Positions 7,020 to 16,118 of a DNA stretch of 64,000 nt are shown here, one piece after another. The stretch spans positions 124,001 to 188,000 of the forward strand of contig JAXGMN010000012.1 of NCBI GenBank assembly GCA_040768665.1, read 5' to 3'. Each line of letters begins with the position of its first letter. Positions within the stretch are counted from its first letter, which is position 1. Source of the DNA: JABWBD01 sp040768665. GTDB lineage: Bacteria > Planctomycetota > Planctomycetia > Pirellulales > Thermoguttaceae. The position numbers and the translations under genes were made by a program. The notes beneath the pieces are model-generated. The model searched no databases. It saw only the letters and a program-made list of their open reading frames with translations, and was not told the origin of the DNA.

Positions 7020-7616
7020 CACACATGGACAAATGATCATATTTGCCCACGAGGCAGGACCAACGCCATTTCTGGCCGCCTGCTTCACAGATCTTTGACA
7101 ATTTACTTCTCACCCTCCCGCAGCAACTGCTCCTGCCCCAAAGCAATTCGCGTCCACCCGCGGTTTCAAAGTGAGACTCCCTCCCGGGTCCCCGGCACAG
7201 CCTCGCGTCGTCCGCAAATCATCCGATCCAACCACCCAGAAGCGCGTGGTACCCAAACACCCTCGGTTCTGAGAAATCGCAGACCTGGTGGCCACATTCG
7301 CTACGCCCAAGTCCCTTCATCCCTCACCCCTCACCCCTCATCCCTCATCCCTCATCCCTCATCCCGACCGGGTGGTCCGGGGCACAAAGTTTTGGAAAAT
7401 CGGCGTGCTTGTCCGCCACATTCAGCCCGTGCAAATTCCACGTAACTCGCTCCCTCGCTGCCATTTTGGGCCTTCGCGACGCGCGCACGGCCTGCGCAAC
7501 AAGACAACGGCTTGCGCCGAACGCGCTTGCAGGGCAAGTTCCCGCTTGGCAAGCTCGGCAAGCGGTACCTGCTTGCCGCTGCCGTTTCTGAGATCGGTCC
7601 TGGTTCACGACCTCCA
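7020..7616. other. Non-coding stretch downstream of the giant gene
   Basis: I see no convincing gene in this 597-bp stretch. It holds a TGAGAAATCGCAGACC-TGGTGGCCACA motif at 7269-7295 that recurs at 40608-40634, the heptamer repeat at 7316-7366, and small GGCAAGC/GCTTGCC hairpins at about 7545-7590 just past the giant gene's stop. No T-run follows the hairpins, so I do not call a terminator. Confidence 0.5.
7316..7366. repeat. Tandem 7-bp repeats of the CCCTCAY type
   Basis: About seven units of CCCTCAC or CCCTCAT in tandem. They resemble the CCCTCRA heptamers at 6761-6801 and lie in the same non-coding stretch. The unit is too short and has no spacers, so this is not a CRISPR array. Confidence 0.85.
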
Positions 7617-10600
7617 TCAACCTGGCTGCGGTTCTCGCGCGTTGGCAATCAGCACACAGAGAGCTACTACCAGCAGCGCGAAGCCGAGGATGCCGGCCGG
7701 AAGGAGAAACAGCCAGACAACGCCCAGCGCCGCGGCGAGCCAGGGCCACCAGCGGTGGGCGATCGCCGCGGCATGGCGACGCCGGAGGAAATGGATCGCC
7801 GCGGCGGCCATCGCCAGGCAGACGACGGCCCAGACGATGGCGGTCAGTCCGCGTCGGAGATTCTCGTGGCGGGCACGAAGGACCAGGCGCGGCTCGCCGT
7901 GGAGTTTGCGGAAGTGGTATGGAGTGCCGACGAAAGCGAGGTCCAAGTCCAACGACAAGTGGCCGGTTGCGGCGTCGGCGGGAGCCGCTTGGCCGGGCGA
8001 GGGCGACGGTTCCATCGACCGTTGGTCGACAACCGAAGGCAAATCGATCGTGTCCGCCTGCGGTTCTCGTTGCGGCGTTGGGGACGGTTGTGGGACGGGT
8101 TTCTCCGGCGGGGCACGCTGCTCCTCTGGCGCTGTTTGCAGTCTTTCAAGCTGCTCGGCGGCCCGCTCGCGCAACCTTCCGCGTCGCTGTTCGGGACGGT
8201 CGGCCGACTGCACCTGCGATGGAGCCGGTTGGGCCTCGCTCGGCGCGATCTTCAACTCGGGAAGATCCTCAAGCGTCTGCCCCGGCGCGCCGCCGATGCG
8301 AACCCGCTGGGGCGGCGATTCGAAGTAAGAATCGGCGCCGGCGTCGGCCCGCCTGGCGTCGGTCTTCGACTCTTCCAATCGCTGGATCTCCGCTTCGAGC
8401 TGCCGGGCCTGCTGCTGGACCTCGGCGGCATTCTTGGCGTCGAGCTGCGAGCTCTGCTCGGCGTAGTCCTGCAAGGCCGAGCCGATTTGCTTGAGGTTGT
8501 ATTGGGCCTTGCTCCGCGCGGCCGAGCGGCTCTTGCTGCCGGCCACCTGCACCATCTGCTGCAGCTCGTCCAACAGCGACAGCTTCCGCTCCTCCTGCTG
8601 GTAGGTCGCGGCGACCGCTTCGAGATTGCTCTTGTCTTTGAGGAAATCGACGCGGTACTCCGGCGGCATGAGAACCGTCCAAAGCGTTCGCGAGACGGGC
8701 ACGTCGCTGAGGATCCGAGGCGCCGGCGGGCGAACCCGGGTCCAGAGCCCCAGCGGTTTTTCAAGCTCGCCGGAGTAGATGATGACGACCTTGGACGAGA
8801 AATCGCCCGCCGAGGTTTTCTCCAGCGGCAGCAACGTGACGGGGCGGCCCTGGCGAAGGACACTGGCCGGCCGCACGGGCTGACCGGAGACATGAACGGC
8901 CCAGATGCGGCTCTCGGGCGGCAGTTCCAGCTCGAGAAACTGCAGGGTGAAGTTGCGGATGTTGTAAGCGGCGCGGGCGCGATAGCGGCCGTCCGTCTGG
9001 ACCACGGTGGTAAGGTCGGCAAGGTTGATGCTCGCTGCCAGTCCCGACTCCTGCTCGCGGACGCGGCGCTGCCACGCGAGGCGAGCGGGGCCGTCGCCGA
9101 TGCGATACGCCGCGACCGCCTGCCGGCGGACCGGTTCCGCCAGGCATTTCGGCACCTCGTCGATCGAAACCGGCGCTAGGGCGCGGGTGGTCGTCGCCGC
9201 GATCTCATCGGCCGTGAGGTTCTCGAGAACCACGTGGCTGCGCGACCGTTCCACGTCCAAAGGCCGGACGATGGCCGCCTCGACGGCGCCGTCGTCCGAG
9301 AGCGGAAGCGTCTGGACCAGTTGCAGCCGATACGTTTCCCGCACCGGCCGCTGCAACTGGACCTCCCAGATGCGGCCCTCTTCGGCCGCGTGCGAGCGGA
9401 CTTGCCGGACGTGCTCGCCGGTGAGTTCCAGGTCGTCGCCGAGCCATGGCGGGGTCGCGATCCGAAACTCCGACTGCCCGGCTCGCCGGATCTCGTAGTC
9501 GATGTTGCTGGCGTAGGCGACGGCGCCTTCGCGGACGCTGACGACGGAGGTGACTTCGGCATTCATGCGCGGCGGCGCAGCGGAGAGCCGGAGGCGGAGG
9601 TCATCCGGGGGAGAGTCGTATTGGAATGCGTAGCGGGCCGGCCCGCTGGGATCCGACTGCAAGGAGCCGTCCAGGGCGGCCGGATCGAGGGCGCGGGCGC
9701 CGCCGCCGGCGATCAGGACTGCCTCCAGGTCTTCGTCGAGATAGACCGCCAGTTGCCCGCGCTGGGCCTCGACCTCCTCCACCTCGACACCCGGCACGGC
9801 GAATTCCGGCTGACTCGAATCGCGAACGAGCGAACCGTGGATCGCCAGGTCGAACTTGCCGACGGCTGCCTGGTTCCAATTCACCTTCAACCGCTGGCCG
9901 CCGTCGTCGCGGTCGACAAACCAGTCGGCGCCGGGCGGGACATGAACCTGGGAGAGCCGCAGCGTGGCCGGCAGCCGAATGCTGAGCGAGGGGACCGGTG
10001 CGCCGGTGACGTTCGCGGTCAGAAACGCCTGGAGGGTGGCCTGGCGAGTCGAGACCGCGACCGCCGTGCGGTTGGATACGTCCACGTGCGGCCGGCGCCG
10101 TTCGATGAGCAGTGGCAGGCGCCAAGGCCGCGAGGTGTAGCGATAGGCCGACAATAGCGCACAACCGTCGCCGGATCGCTGCGCCGGATCGAGTTCCATC
10201 CGGTTGATCTGATCCAGCCGCTCCGACCGGCCAACGCGGACCTCAAAATGATTCGAACAGGCAATGGCGATGCGTCCGGTTTCTCGCGCAACTCCGATCG
10301 GTTCGAGACTGCCGACGTCGACTGCGCCGGTCGTCTGTCGATCGCGGCGGAAGGAGTGTACGTCGACCGTGGTACTGGTCGAAACTTCCGCCTTGAGTGA
10401 GACTACCAATCGCTGCGCCGGCGACTGCTCGCCGGGTAACCGTTCACGAGGCGGTTGGGGACTGGTCCATTTTTCGGCCGGTTGACTGGTTCTGGCCAAC
10501 AAGACGTTGTCCGAAAACATGGACCTGTCCCCCTCCCTTCCGCCCCGTGGACGGTTACTGTCGCCGGAAGCAGCATCGGTTTCGATCGACCAGTCGGCCA

Positions 10601-13600
10601 CTTCCGCGCCCTGAACGCTGTGGACCGCGACCCCGGACGGGATGCGAAATTCGAGGCGATTCAGTGAGCCCTGCTGGATCCGGTAGTGGAATCGGCTCTG
10701 AAACTGAACGGCCGAATCCTGAACCTCGACCGTGAGGACCTGGTCCACGCTGACGAGTTGCCCTGTCTGCATCGCGACGCGTTGCGGCTGCCATCGGATC
10801 GATATCTCGTCGGCGGCCCCCAGTGGGATCGCGACCAACTCACCGCCGGACTCGGCGGACGCCGAGTCGTCTTCGGAGTCGGTCTTCTGCCGGCGCCAGC
10901 CGCCGGGGCACCCCGCGACGTGGACGTCGAGATCACGGGCCGGCAACTCGAGCAGCAGGCGGCCGGAGGGCACGGCCCGCAATGGGACGGCCAACTGGCC
11001 GGTGGCTCCCAATCGACTGACCGGCACACGGAACCGGACATCCACGACGTGCAGGCCGGGGTCTTCCAGATAGATGACAGGTCGAGTGCCCGTCGCCCGT
11101 GTTTGCTTGCGGGGCTGCGAATCCGCTGAACCACCGTCATCCTCCGGGGGCTGCGTCGTCTGCCTGTCGGCCTTCGGATCGCGATCGGCCAACGTGGCCG
11201 GCCGGCCGTTGATCTCGACGCTTTCAAAAGCCACGTCGCCCAGCGGCAGCGTGACCGAGGCCCACGATTCGTCCAGATGATGGATGACGAGGCGGCCGTC
11301 GAAGCGGGCGACGTCGTTCTGAAGCCGACCCGAGTATTCGGCATGACTGACGACGGCCCGCACCCCCGGCGAAGCGTTCTTCGGCTTGCCGGGGTTCGCC
11401 TGCTTCCACAACCGCAGAAATTCGTCGTGCGGCAGGTAGACCTGCGTGTGTTCGAGCGGGCTGCCGTTCTCCGGGTCATAGGGAATGAACAGGGTCAGGT
11501 TCGCCGATCGCGAGCTTTGGGGCGGCGTTTCGGCGGCCAGGCTCGCATCGGCAGACAGAAGGCCGGCGGCCAGCGCCATCGCAGAGAGCATGGGCGCCGA
11601 GGCAGAGGTCTGGACCATGGCGATGATGTTCAAGAGCGTCCACAACGCGCCCGCCGCCAGCGCCCCCAGCAACAGTCCGTCCAGCAGCGGAGTCCAGGCC
11701 AGCGGCACGAGTCCCGACAGGCCGATCGGCAGCGCCGCTCCCGCAACGAAAGCAGCCCACCGCCGCGGTGCGGGTGCTCGTCGCGCGATCCAGGCGGCCA
11801 GCAGGCCGGCAGCGACAAGCCACGCTTGCACAGTGCGTGCGAAGGTCCTGTCCTGAAGGCCAAGCACGAGTTCTCCGGGCTGGCCTTCGCGGCGGAAACG
11901 AACGGCGGGCGCCCCTTCGGTCTCCAACGCGACTCGGAGCGAAAGCCTGGCCCGGCCGCCGGGCTGAATGATTGGCTGCGTGGGAAGCTGGGTCGACGGC
12001 TTATCCGAGGGCGGGGTCGGCGCGGCGGGGCGCTTGGCTTCTTCCAACGCCTCGACGGCCGGCGCCGGTGCAGCCTCTGCGGTCTCGTCGATGGGTGCTG
12101 CTGCCACAGCGGCTCTGCCGGCCGATTCGTCGCCCGCGTCGTCCAAGCCCCGGGCGGTGGCCAGGTGGCGGAGGGTGTGCGGTTCCGTGGCCGAACTGAG
12201 AAACCGCACCGATCCATCGGCGAAGACAAACGATCCTCCGCCGGGGTGCTGACTCCAGGTCCGCTTCTGAACCCAATCGTCGATCCGGCGGGCCGTGCCG
12301 CTGCCGCCGGCAAACCAGGGGCCGCCGTCGGTGACTTCGGCGACCATGATCGTGTTGTTGGCGCCATCGACGATCTCCTCCAGTCGGAGTCCGCCTTCGA
12401 ATCCGATGACTCCTCGCGTGCTGCCGGCGCCGAGCGTCGAGTCGGCGCCCGTGACGGCCACGTAGGATGTCTTGGGGAAACCTTCCAGGGTCGCCGACGG
12501 CGCGGGATCGGAGGGACAGAACAACGCAGTGGGGGCGATCTGGAGCACCGCCACATTGTGCGGATGATCGCACGGCAGGTCCAAGCGAAGCTTGTCGTAA
12601 AGCGGCTGCTGCTCAAGGAACGGCAGAATGGCCACGATCCAACTGAACTGCCGGTCGCGAGATACGTTGTAGGGCCCGATCGCAGCGGGCGGGAACTGAC
12701 CGTATGTGTCGTGGTAGTTGTGCAGCGCAAGTCCGATCTGCTTGAGGTTGTTGGAGCACTGCGACCGCCGTGCCGCTTCGCGGGCCGACTGGGTGGCCGG
12801 CAGGAGCAGCGCGATCAGCAGGCCGATCACGGTCATCACGACGAGGATCTCGACGAGCGAGCTTGCGCAGCCCTTGCCGGTACTGACCAGCGCGTAGAAG
12901 CCGGCGATGACGATCGCGACCACCAGTCCGCCGAACTTCCACGACAGCAAGGTCGTGCTCCGCTGGGCGATCGATTCGGCCAGGCGGGTCACCAGGGTCG
13001 GACGGGTAAGCCGCGCCACCGGCTCGAAATCGCCGCCGGCGGAGACCAGGTCGGCAGTGTCGGGCAAGTGGACGTACCAGGTGGTTCGCAGCGTGGTCAG
13101 GGCAACCGTGGGGGCGACATGGCGGATCGTCGTCGGCAGCAGGCCGAACCGGCGCCCGGCGACGGGCGCCCGGCTTTCGGTTTCGTAGACGAGCGTCAGC
13201 TCACGGGCGTCGTTGGCGGGGTCGGCCGAGTTGGGCGGCAAGGGAATGATGCAGTCGCCTTGCTTGCGGCGGACCTCGACGGGTTCGCCGTCGAGCATCA
13301 CCGTCCACAGGTCGGTCTTCTCCGGCAGTGTGACCGGGACATGTTGCAGATTGGAGCTGCGGAGCCGGAAACGCGCCTGATGCCGGATTCGGCCCTGCCT
13401 GCCGGCGACGCTGGTAATCTCGGCCGATTCGCAGATCGCGCCGAGGACCGGCTCCGACTTGTGACGGGTTGCGGAAATCGTCAGTCGGTAGGGCAGGCGT
13501 TGATACTGGTAGGCGGCCACGATCCGCTGCGTGGGAACGTAGCCTTTCGGCTTCAGGACGTCGGCGGGGTCCAACTCGCGAAGGTTCTCCGGGCGGTAGT

Positions 13601-16118
13601 CGAGCTGTTGATCGCCCGCGGCTTCCAGCGCCACCATGCCGCTTTGCCGCGAAACGTTCTGCAGGGCGAGCACCGGCACCGTTGCGGGAACGGCCGCCTT
13701 GGCGGGCTGCTCCACGGAGAGGCTGTCCGGAAACGGGGACTGGCTCCCGGATGCTGTTCGTTGGACTTGCAGATCGTCTCCGAGGTAGGCTGCCTGTCCC
13801 CGTTTCTGGATAGCCTCTGAGAGCGTCTGCGTGCAATCGACCGCGAGCGTCAGGTCGCCCGTCATGGGCCGGTCGAAGATGACCGTCCACAAGGTCAAAT
13901 CACTGCCGGGTCCCGGTCCGTCCGACACCGGCGTATGCCGCTGTTCGAGGATGCGAGCGGCCGAGTCGACCGGAACGACCACGATCTTCTCGCCGACGGC
14001 CGCGGGCAGGGTGAAGCCGATCTGCCGAATGCGGCCTTGCCGGATCTGCATGTCGACCTGATAGTGCACGTCGAGCCGATCGCGGTCGAGCCGAACAAAG
14101 GCGAGCGTTTCCGCCGAGACCTTGGCAGGCATGGTTCGGACGCGAAGCCGGCCGCTGACGCGGGCGTCGTCCTGGTAGCGGTATTGCAGCGCGGTCTCCG
14201 AACCCGCTTGGGGCGAGCTGCGCGACTGGTCGGCTGCCGCCGGCTCCAGATCGTCCGACAAATCGGTCACCACCAGTTCGATCTCCGCGGGCGTCCGCAC
14301 CAGCAAGGTCCCTTCGACCTCATCGGCACCCACCACGCGGAGTTCAGGCAGCGGCAACTCGTGGAAGCGTTCGTCGCGTTGGAGAGGCCCCTGCGCAGCG
14401 GCCCGAGACGGCGGCGAGACGGGCTGCGTTTCGTCCGTGTCTTTCAGCCAGTCCTCGGGGTGACGTTGGGCGGCCAGGGTGATCTCCATCGACTGGCCCG
14501 GGCTTAAGGGCGTGGGCAGATCGAATTTCACGGTTTGCAGAGACCCATCGGCGACGGTGGTGCCCGACTGCGCGTCGGACTGCCAGTCTATGAGGTTGTC
14601 TGCACACAGGACCGAGGTCACTTGCCATCCGCGCGGCAACTGCAGTTCGACGCCGAAGAGCGGGGCGTGGCGCGGTTCGAGCGAGAGGCTGGCGCGGAGC
14701 GCCAAACCGGTCCGGTTCACTTCCACGAGAGTCGCCACCGAGGCCTGCACGATCCGGTGCCGCGGCACCACGCGCAAGGGCAACTCGAAATTCTCGTCCC
14801 AGAAGGCAAACCCCAGCGGCGCGCCGTTCGCCGCCGGAGCGCGTAACGGTTCACGGGGCGACCGGGGACTGGTCCATTTTTCGGCCAGTTGGAGTATTTT
14901 GGCGTCAAGGACGTTGGCCGAAAACATGGACCTGTCCACCTCCGTTCCGCCCCGTGAACCGTTACCCGGGTCGCCGTCCGAGATGGAGGAGAGCGGTTCG
15001 GAGCGGATGCCGGCCAAGGTGCCGACGTCGACCCGCAGCGATGGCGACGGGTACACCGCGACCTGCCCGACGTGTGCCGCTGCCTCAAGGACCTTCACCG
15101 TCGGAATACGCCACGGGTCGACCAACGAGATCGGGGCCAAACCGAGAAGGCGGACCGATCGCCGACCCAGCACGGGCTTGCGGAAGCGAAGGGTGAGCAG
15201 TGCCTGGTCGTTCGTGCGATCTTCAATGGTCCACTCATCCAGTTGCGGCGAATCCACCTCGGCAACGTCGACGGAATTGGGTAACTGAATCTGAAAGGTA
15301 TCCGTCGCGCGGGCGTAGACATCCAGATCGAGGACGACTTCCCAGCGGAGCCCGGCCGGTTCCACCAGGGCCGTCGAGCGGCTGCTGACAAAGACCAGCG
15401 GCGACCGATTGCCGCCCGCCAGGCGATCGGATATCAGCAGCGGCACCAGCCCGGTGTGATCGACGGCAAGGCGGAACGTCTGCTGATCGTCGCCGGTGCC
15501 GTCGCGCTGCAGGATCGTCTCGCCGGACTGCAGTTGTTTGCCTTCATCGAGATGCATCACCAATTCCGATGCCGCCACGGGGGGCAGCCGAAGCGTGGCC
15601 GCCAGGTCGCCGCCCTTGCTTGCCAGCGGGGCGGACATCTCCAGCTTCAGTTCGGATCGGCCTTTACGGTCGAGCAGCAGAAAGAGAGTGCCGTCGTCTC
15701 GGAGTCCGAAGCGGGCCGGCTGGTCGTCCACCTCTGCCGATTCGATCGCCAGCCCGCCGAAAGGAAGGTCAACCGTCTGCCAGCCCTCCCGGAGCGTAGC
15801 GATGCGGATGCGTCCGGTAAGGCGAAGCTCATGGTCGTTCAGGCGAGCCTCGTAATGCGCCGCGGCCAACACGGCATCGGCGGGCGGGGCCGGGGCGCTT
15901 TGTTCCTGACGCCGGGCTTTCTGCCATAGGGCCAGGATGTCGTCGCGCGGCATCAACACGCCTTTCGACGCCGTGCCGAACACCACCTTCAGTTGATTCG
16001 CCGGGATGTACACATGACGGACCCGCGGCGGTCCTTCCACCTCGGCATAGGCCGGAGAAGGAACGAGGCAGAACAGACAGAGGGCAATCGCCCGTCGCGC
16101 GAGGGTGTTACGGCTCAT
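7617..16118 (-). CDS. Giant exported multi-module protein with an internal DUF1559 (pseudopilin-type) domain
   Basis: About 2833 residues from the ATG at 16118, chosen because AAGGGGG precedes it and a signal peptide (MSRNTLARRAIALCLFCLVP, cut near PAYA) follows. Residues about 25-1060 form a beta-rich module starting RHVYIPANQLK. A membrane segment lies near 1060. Residues about 1075-1330 are a DUF1559 domain (LVEILVVMTVIGLLIALLLP, SNNLKQIGLALHNYHD, FVFADGSVRF). Several membrane segments follow at about 1426-1500, then a signal-peptide-like MLSAMALAAGLLSADASLAA at about 1510 opens a second module (QVYLPHDEFLRLWKQAN) that runs to about 2740. The C-terminus has more membrane segments. The modules resemble the 1132-residue protein encoded just upstream, whose stop overlaps this start by 11 bases. 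Two 123-bp palindromic elements are translated in frame. The function is unknown; it is probably an envelope or surface component. Confidence 0.85.
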   Translation of the reverse strand: MSRNTLARRAIALCLFCLVPSPAYAEVEGPPRVRHVYIPANQLKVVFGTASKGVLMPRDDILALWQKARRQEQSAPAPPADAVLAAAHYEARLNDHELRLTGRIRIATLREGWQTVDLPFGGLAIESAEVDDQPARFGLRDDGTLFLLLDRKGRSELKLEMSAPLASKGGDLAATLRLPPVAASELVMHLDEGKQLQSGETILQRDGTGDDQQTFRLAVDHTGLVPLLISDRLAGGNRSPLVFVSSRSTALVEPAGLRWEVVLDLDVYARATDTFQIQLPNSVDVAEVDSPQLDEWTIEDRTNDQALLTLRFRKPVLGRRSVRLLGLAPISLVDPWRIPTVKVLEAAAHVGQVAVYPSPSLRVDVGTLAGIRSEPLSSISDGDPGNGSRGGTEVDRSMFSANVLDAKILQLAEKWTSPRSPREPLRAPAANGAPLGFAFWDENFELPLRVVPRHRIVQASVATLVEVNRTGLALRASLSLEPRHAPLFGVELQLPRGWQVTSVLCADNLIDWQSDAQSGTTVADGSLQTVKFDLPTPLSPGQSMEITLAAQRHPEDWLKDTDETQPVSPPSRAAAQGPLQRDERFHELPLPELRVVGADEVEGTLLVRTPAEIELVVTDLSDDLEPAAADQSRSSPQAGSETALQYRYQDDARVSGRLRVRTMPAKVSAETLAFVRLDRDRLDVHYQVDMQIRQGRIRQIGFTLPAAVGEKIVVVPVDSAARILEQRHTPVSDGPGPGSDLTLWTVIFDRPMTGDLTLAVDCTQTLSEAIQKRGQAAYLGDDLQVQRTASGSQSPFPDSLSVEQPAKAAVPATVPVLALQNVSRQSGMVALEAAGDQQLDYRPENLRELDPADVLKPKGYVPTQRIVAAYQYQRLPYRLTISATRHKSEPVLGAICESAEITSVAGRQGRIRHQARFRLRSSNLQHVPVTLPEKTDLWTVMLDGEPVEVRRKQGDCIIPLPPNSADPANDARELTLVYETESRAPVAGRRFGLLPTTIRHVAPTVALTTLRTTWYVHLPDTADLVSAGGDFEPVARLTRPTLVTRLAESIAQRSTTLLSWKFGGLVVAIVIAGFYALVSTGKGCASSLVEILVVMTVIGLLIALLLPATQSAREAARRSQCSNNLKQIGLALHNYHDTYGQFPPAAIGPYNVSRDRQFSWIVAILPFLEQQPLYDKLRLDLPCDHPHNVAVLQIAPTALFCPSDPAPSATLEGFPKTSYVAVTGADSTLGAGSTRGVIGFEGGLRLEEIVDGANNTIMVAEVTDGGPWFAGGSGTARRIDDWVQKRTWSQHPGGGSFVFADGSVRFLSSATEPHTLRHLATARGLDDAGDESAGRAAVAAAPIDETAEAAPAPAVEALEEAKRPAAPTPPSDKPSTQLPTQPIIQPGGRARLSLRVALETEGAPAVRFRREGQPGELVLGLQDRTFARTVQAWLVAAGLLAAWIARRAPAPRRWAAFVAGAALPIGLSGLVPLAWTPLLDGLLLGALAAGALWTLLNIIAMVQTSASAPMLSAMALAAGLLSADASLAAETPPQSSRSANLTLFIPYDPENGSPLEHTQVYLPHDEFLRLWKQANPGKPKNASPGVRAVVSHAEYSGRLQNDVARFDGRLVIHHLDESWASVTLPLGDVAFESVEINGRPATLADRDPKADRQTTQPPEDDGGSADSQPRKQTRATGTRPVIYLEDPGLHVVDVRFRVPVSRLGATGQLAVPLRAVPSGRLLLELPARDLDVHVAGCPGGWRRQKTDSEDDSASAESGGELVAIPLGAADEISIRWQPQRVAMQTGQLVSVDQVLTVEVQDSAVQFQSRFHYRIQQGSLNRLEFRIPSGVAVHSVQGAEVADWSIETDAASGDSNRPRGGREGDRSMFSDNVLLARTSQPAEKWTSPQPPRERLPGEQSPAQRLVVSLKAEVSTSTTVDVHSFRRDRQTTGAVDVGSLEPIGVARETGRIAIACSNHFEVRVGRSERLDQINRMELDPAQRSGDGCALLSAYRYTSRPWRLPLLIERRRPHVDVSNRTAVAVSTRQATLQAFLTANVTGAPVPSLSIRLPATLRLSQVHVPPGADWFVDRDDGGQRLKVNWNQAAVGKFDLAIHGSLVRDSSQPEFAVPGVEVEEVEAQRGQLAVYLDEDLEAVLIAGGGARALDPAALDGSLQSDPSGPARYAFQYDSPPDDLRLRLSAAPPRMNAEVTSVVSVREGAVAYASNIDYEIRRAGQSEFRIATPPWLGDDLELTGEHVRQVRSHAAEEGRIWEVQLQRPVRETYRLQLVQTLPLSDDGAVEAAIVRPLDVERSRSHVVLENLTADEIAATTTRALAPVSIDEVPKCLAEPVRRQAVAAYRIGDGPARLAWQRRVREQESGLAASINLADLTTVVQTDGRYRARAAYNIRNFTLQFLELELPPESRIWAVHVSGQPVRPASVLRQGRPVTLLPLEKTSAGDFSSKVVIIYSGELEKPLGLWTRVRPPAPRILSDVPVSRTLWTVLMPPEYRVDFLKDKSNLEAVAATYQQEERKLSLLDELQQMVQVAGSKSRSAARSKAQYNLKQIGSALQDYAEQSSQLDAKNAAEVQQQARQLEAEIQRLEESKTDARRADAGADSYFESPPQRVRIGGAPGQTLEDLPELKIAPSEAQPAPSQVQSADRPEQRRGRLRERAAEQLERLQTAPEEQRAPPEKPVPQPSPTPQREPQADTIDLPSVVDQRSMEPSPSPGQAAPADAATGHLSLDLDLAFVGTPYHFRKLHGEPRLVLRARHENLRRGLTAIVWAVVCLAMAAAAIHFLRRRHAAAIAHRWWPWLAAALGVVWLFLLPAGILGFALLVVALCVLIANAREPQPG
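10436..10558. repeat. In-frame 123-bp palindromic element, copy 1
   Basis: Bounded by GTAACCGTTCACGAGGCG and CGCCCCGTGGACGGTTAC, near-perfect inverted ends. The interior has GGGGACTGGTCCATTTTTCG and CGAAAACATGGACCTGTCCC as a second inverted pair, a REP-like core. It is 41 codons long and is translated within the second module of the giant protein as RGGREGDRSMFSDNVLLART and on. Copy 2 at 14843-14965 has exactly the same length. Confidence 0.88.
13718..13818. repeat. Palindromic (REP-like) element of about 101 bp inside the giant gene
   Basis: The left arm starts AGAGGCTGTCCGGAAACGGG and the right arm ends CGTTTCTGGATAGCCTCT; the arms match over about 30 bases with few mismatches. The inner core is AAACGGGGAC-GGC. 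It is translated without interrupting the giant gene. The core resembles that of the intergenic inverted repeat at 40695-40792. Confidence 0.75.
14843..14965. repeat. In-frame 123-bp palindromic element, copy 2
   Basis: Bounded by GTAACGGTTCACGGGGCG and CGCCCCGTGAACCGTTAC, an exact inverted pair. It is 123 bp like copy 1 and shares its GGGGACTGGTCCATTTTTCG core. It is translated in the first module of the giant protein as RGGTEVDRSMFSANVLDAKI and on. Flanking protein sequence differs from that around copy 1, so the two insertions are probably independent. Confidence 0.88.

Noticed and set aside
7316..7366. Possible CRISPR array
   Set aside because: Units are 7 bp, directly abutting and without spacers; no cas gene is near.
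7545..7590. Hairpins after the giant gene as a terminator
   Set aside because: GGCAAGC/GCTTGCC stems exist but no T-run follows on the minus strand.
11580..11640. Start of a separate gene at the internal signal-peptide-like MLSAMALAAGLL in the giant frame
   Set aside because: No RBS lies before this ATG and the frame is continuous on both sides, so I keep one gene; internal initiation cannot be excluded.
11277..13820. Open frame of 847 codons on the plus strand
   Set aside because: Antisense of the giant gene; extremely Arg/Gly-rich and without recognisable domains.
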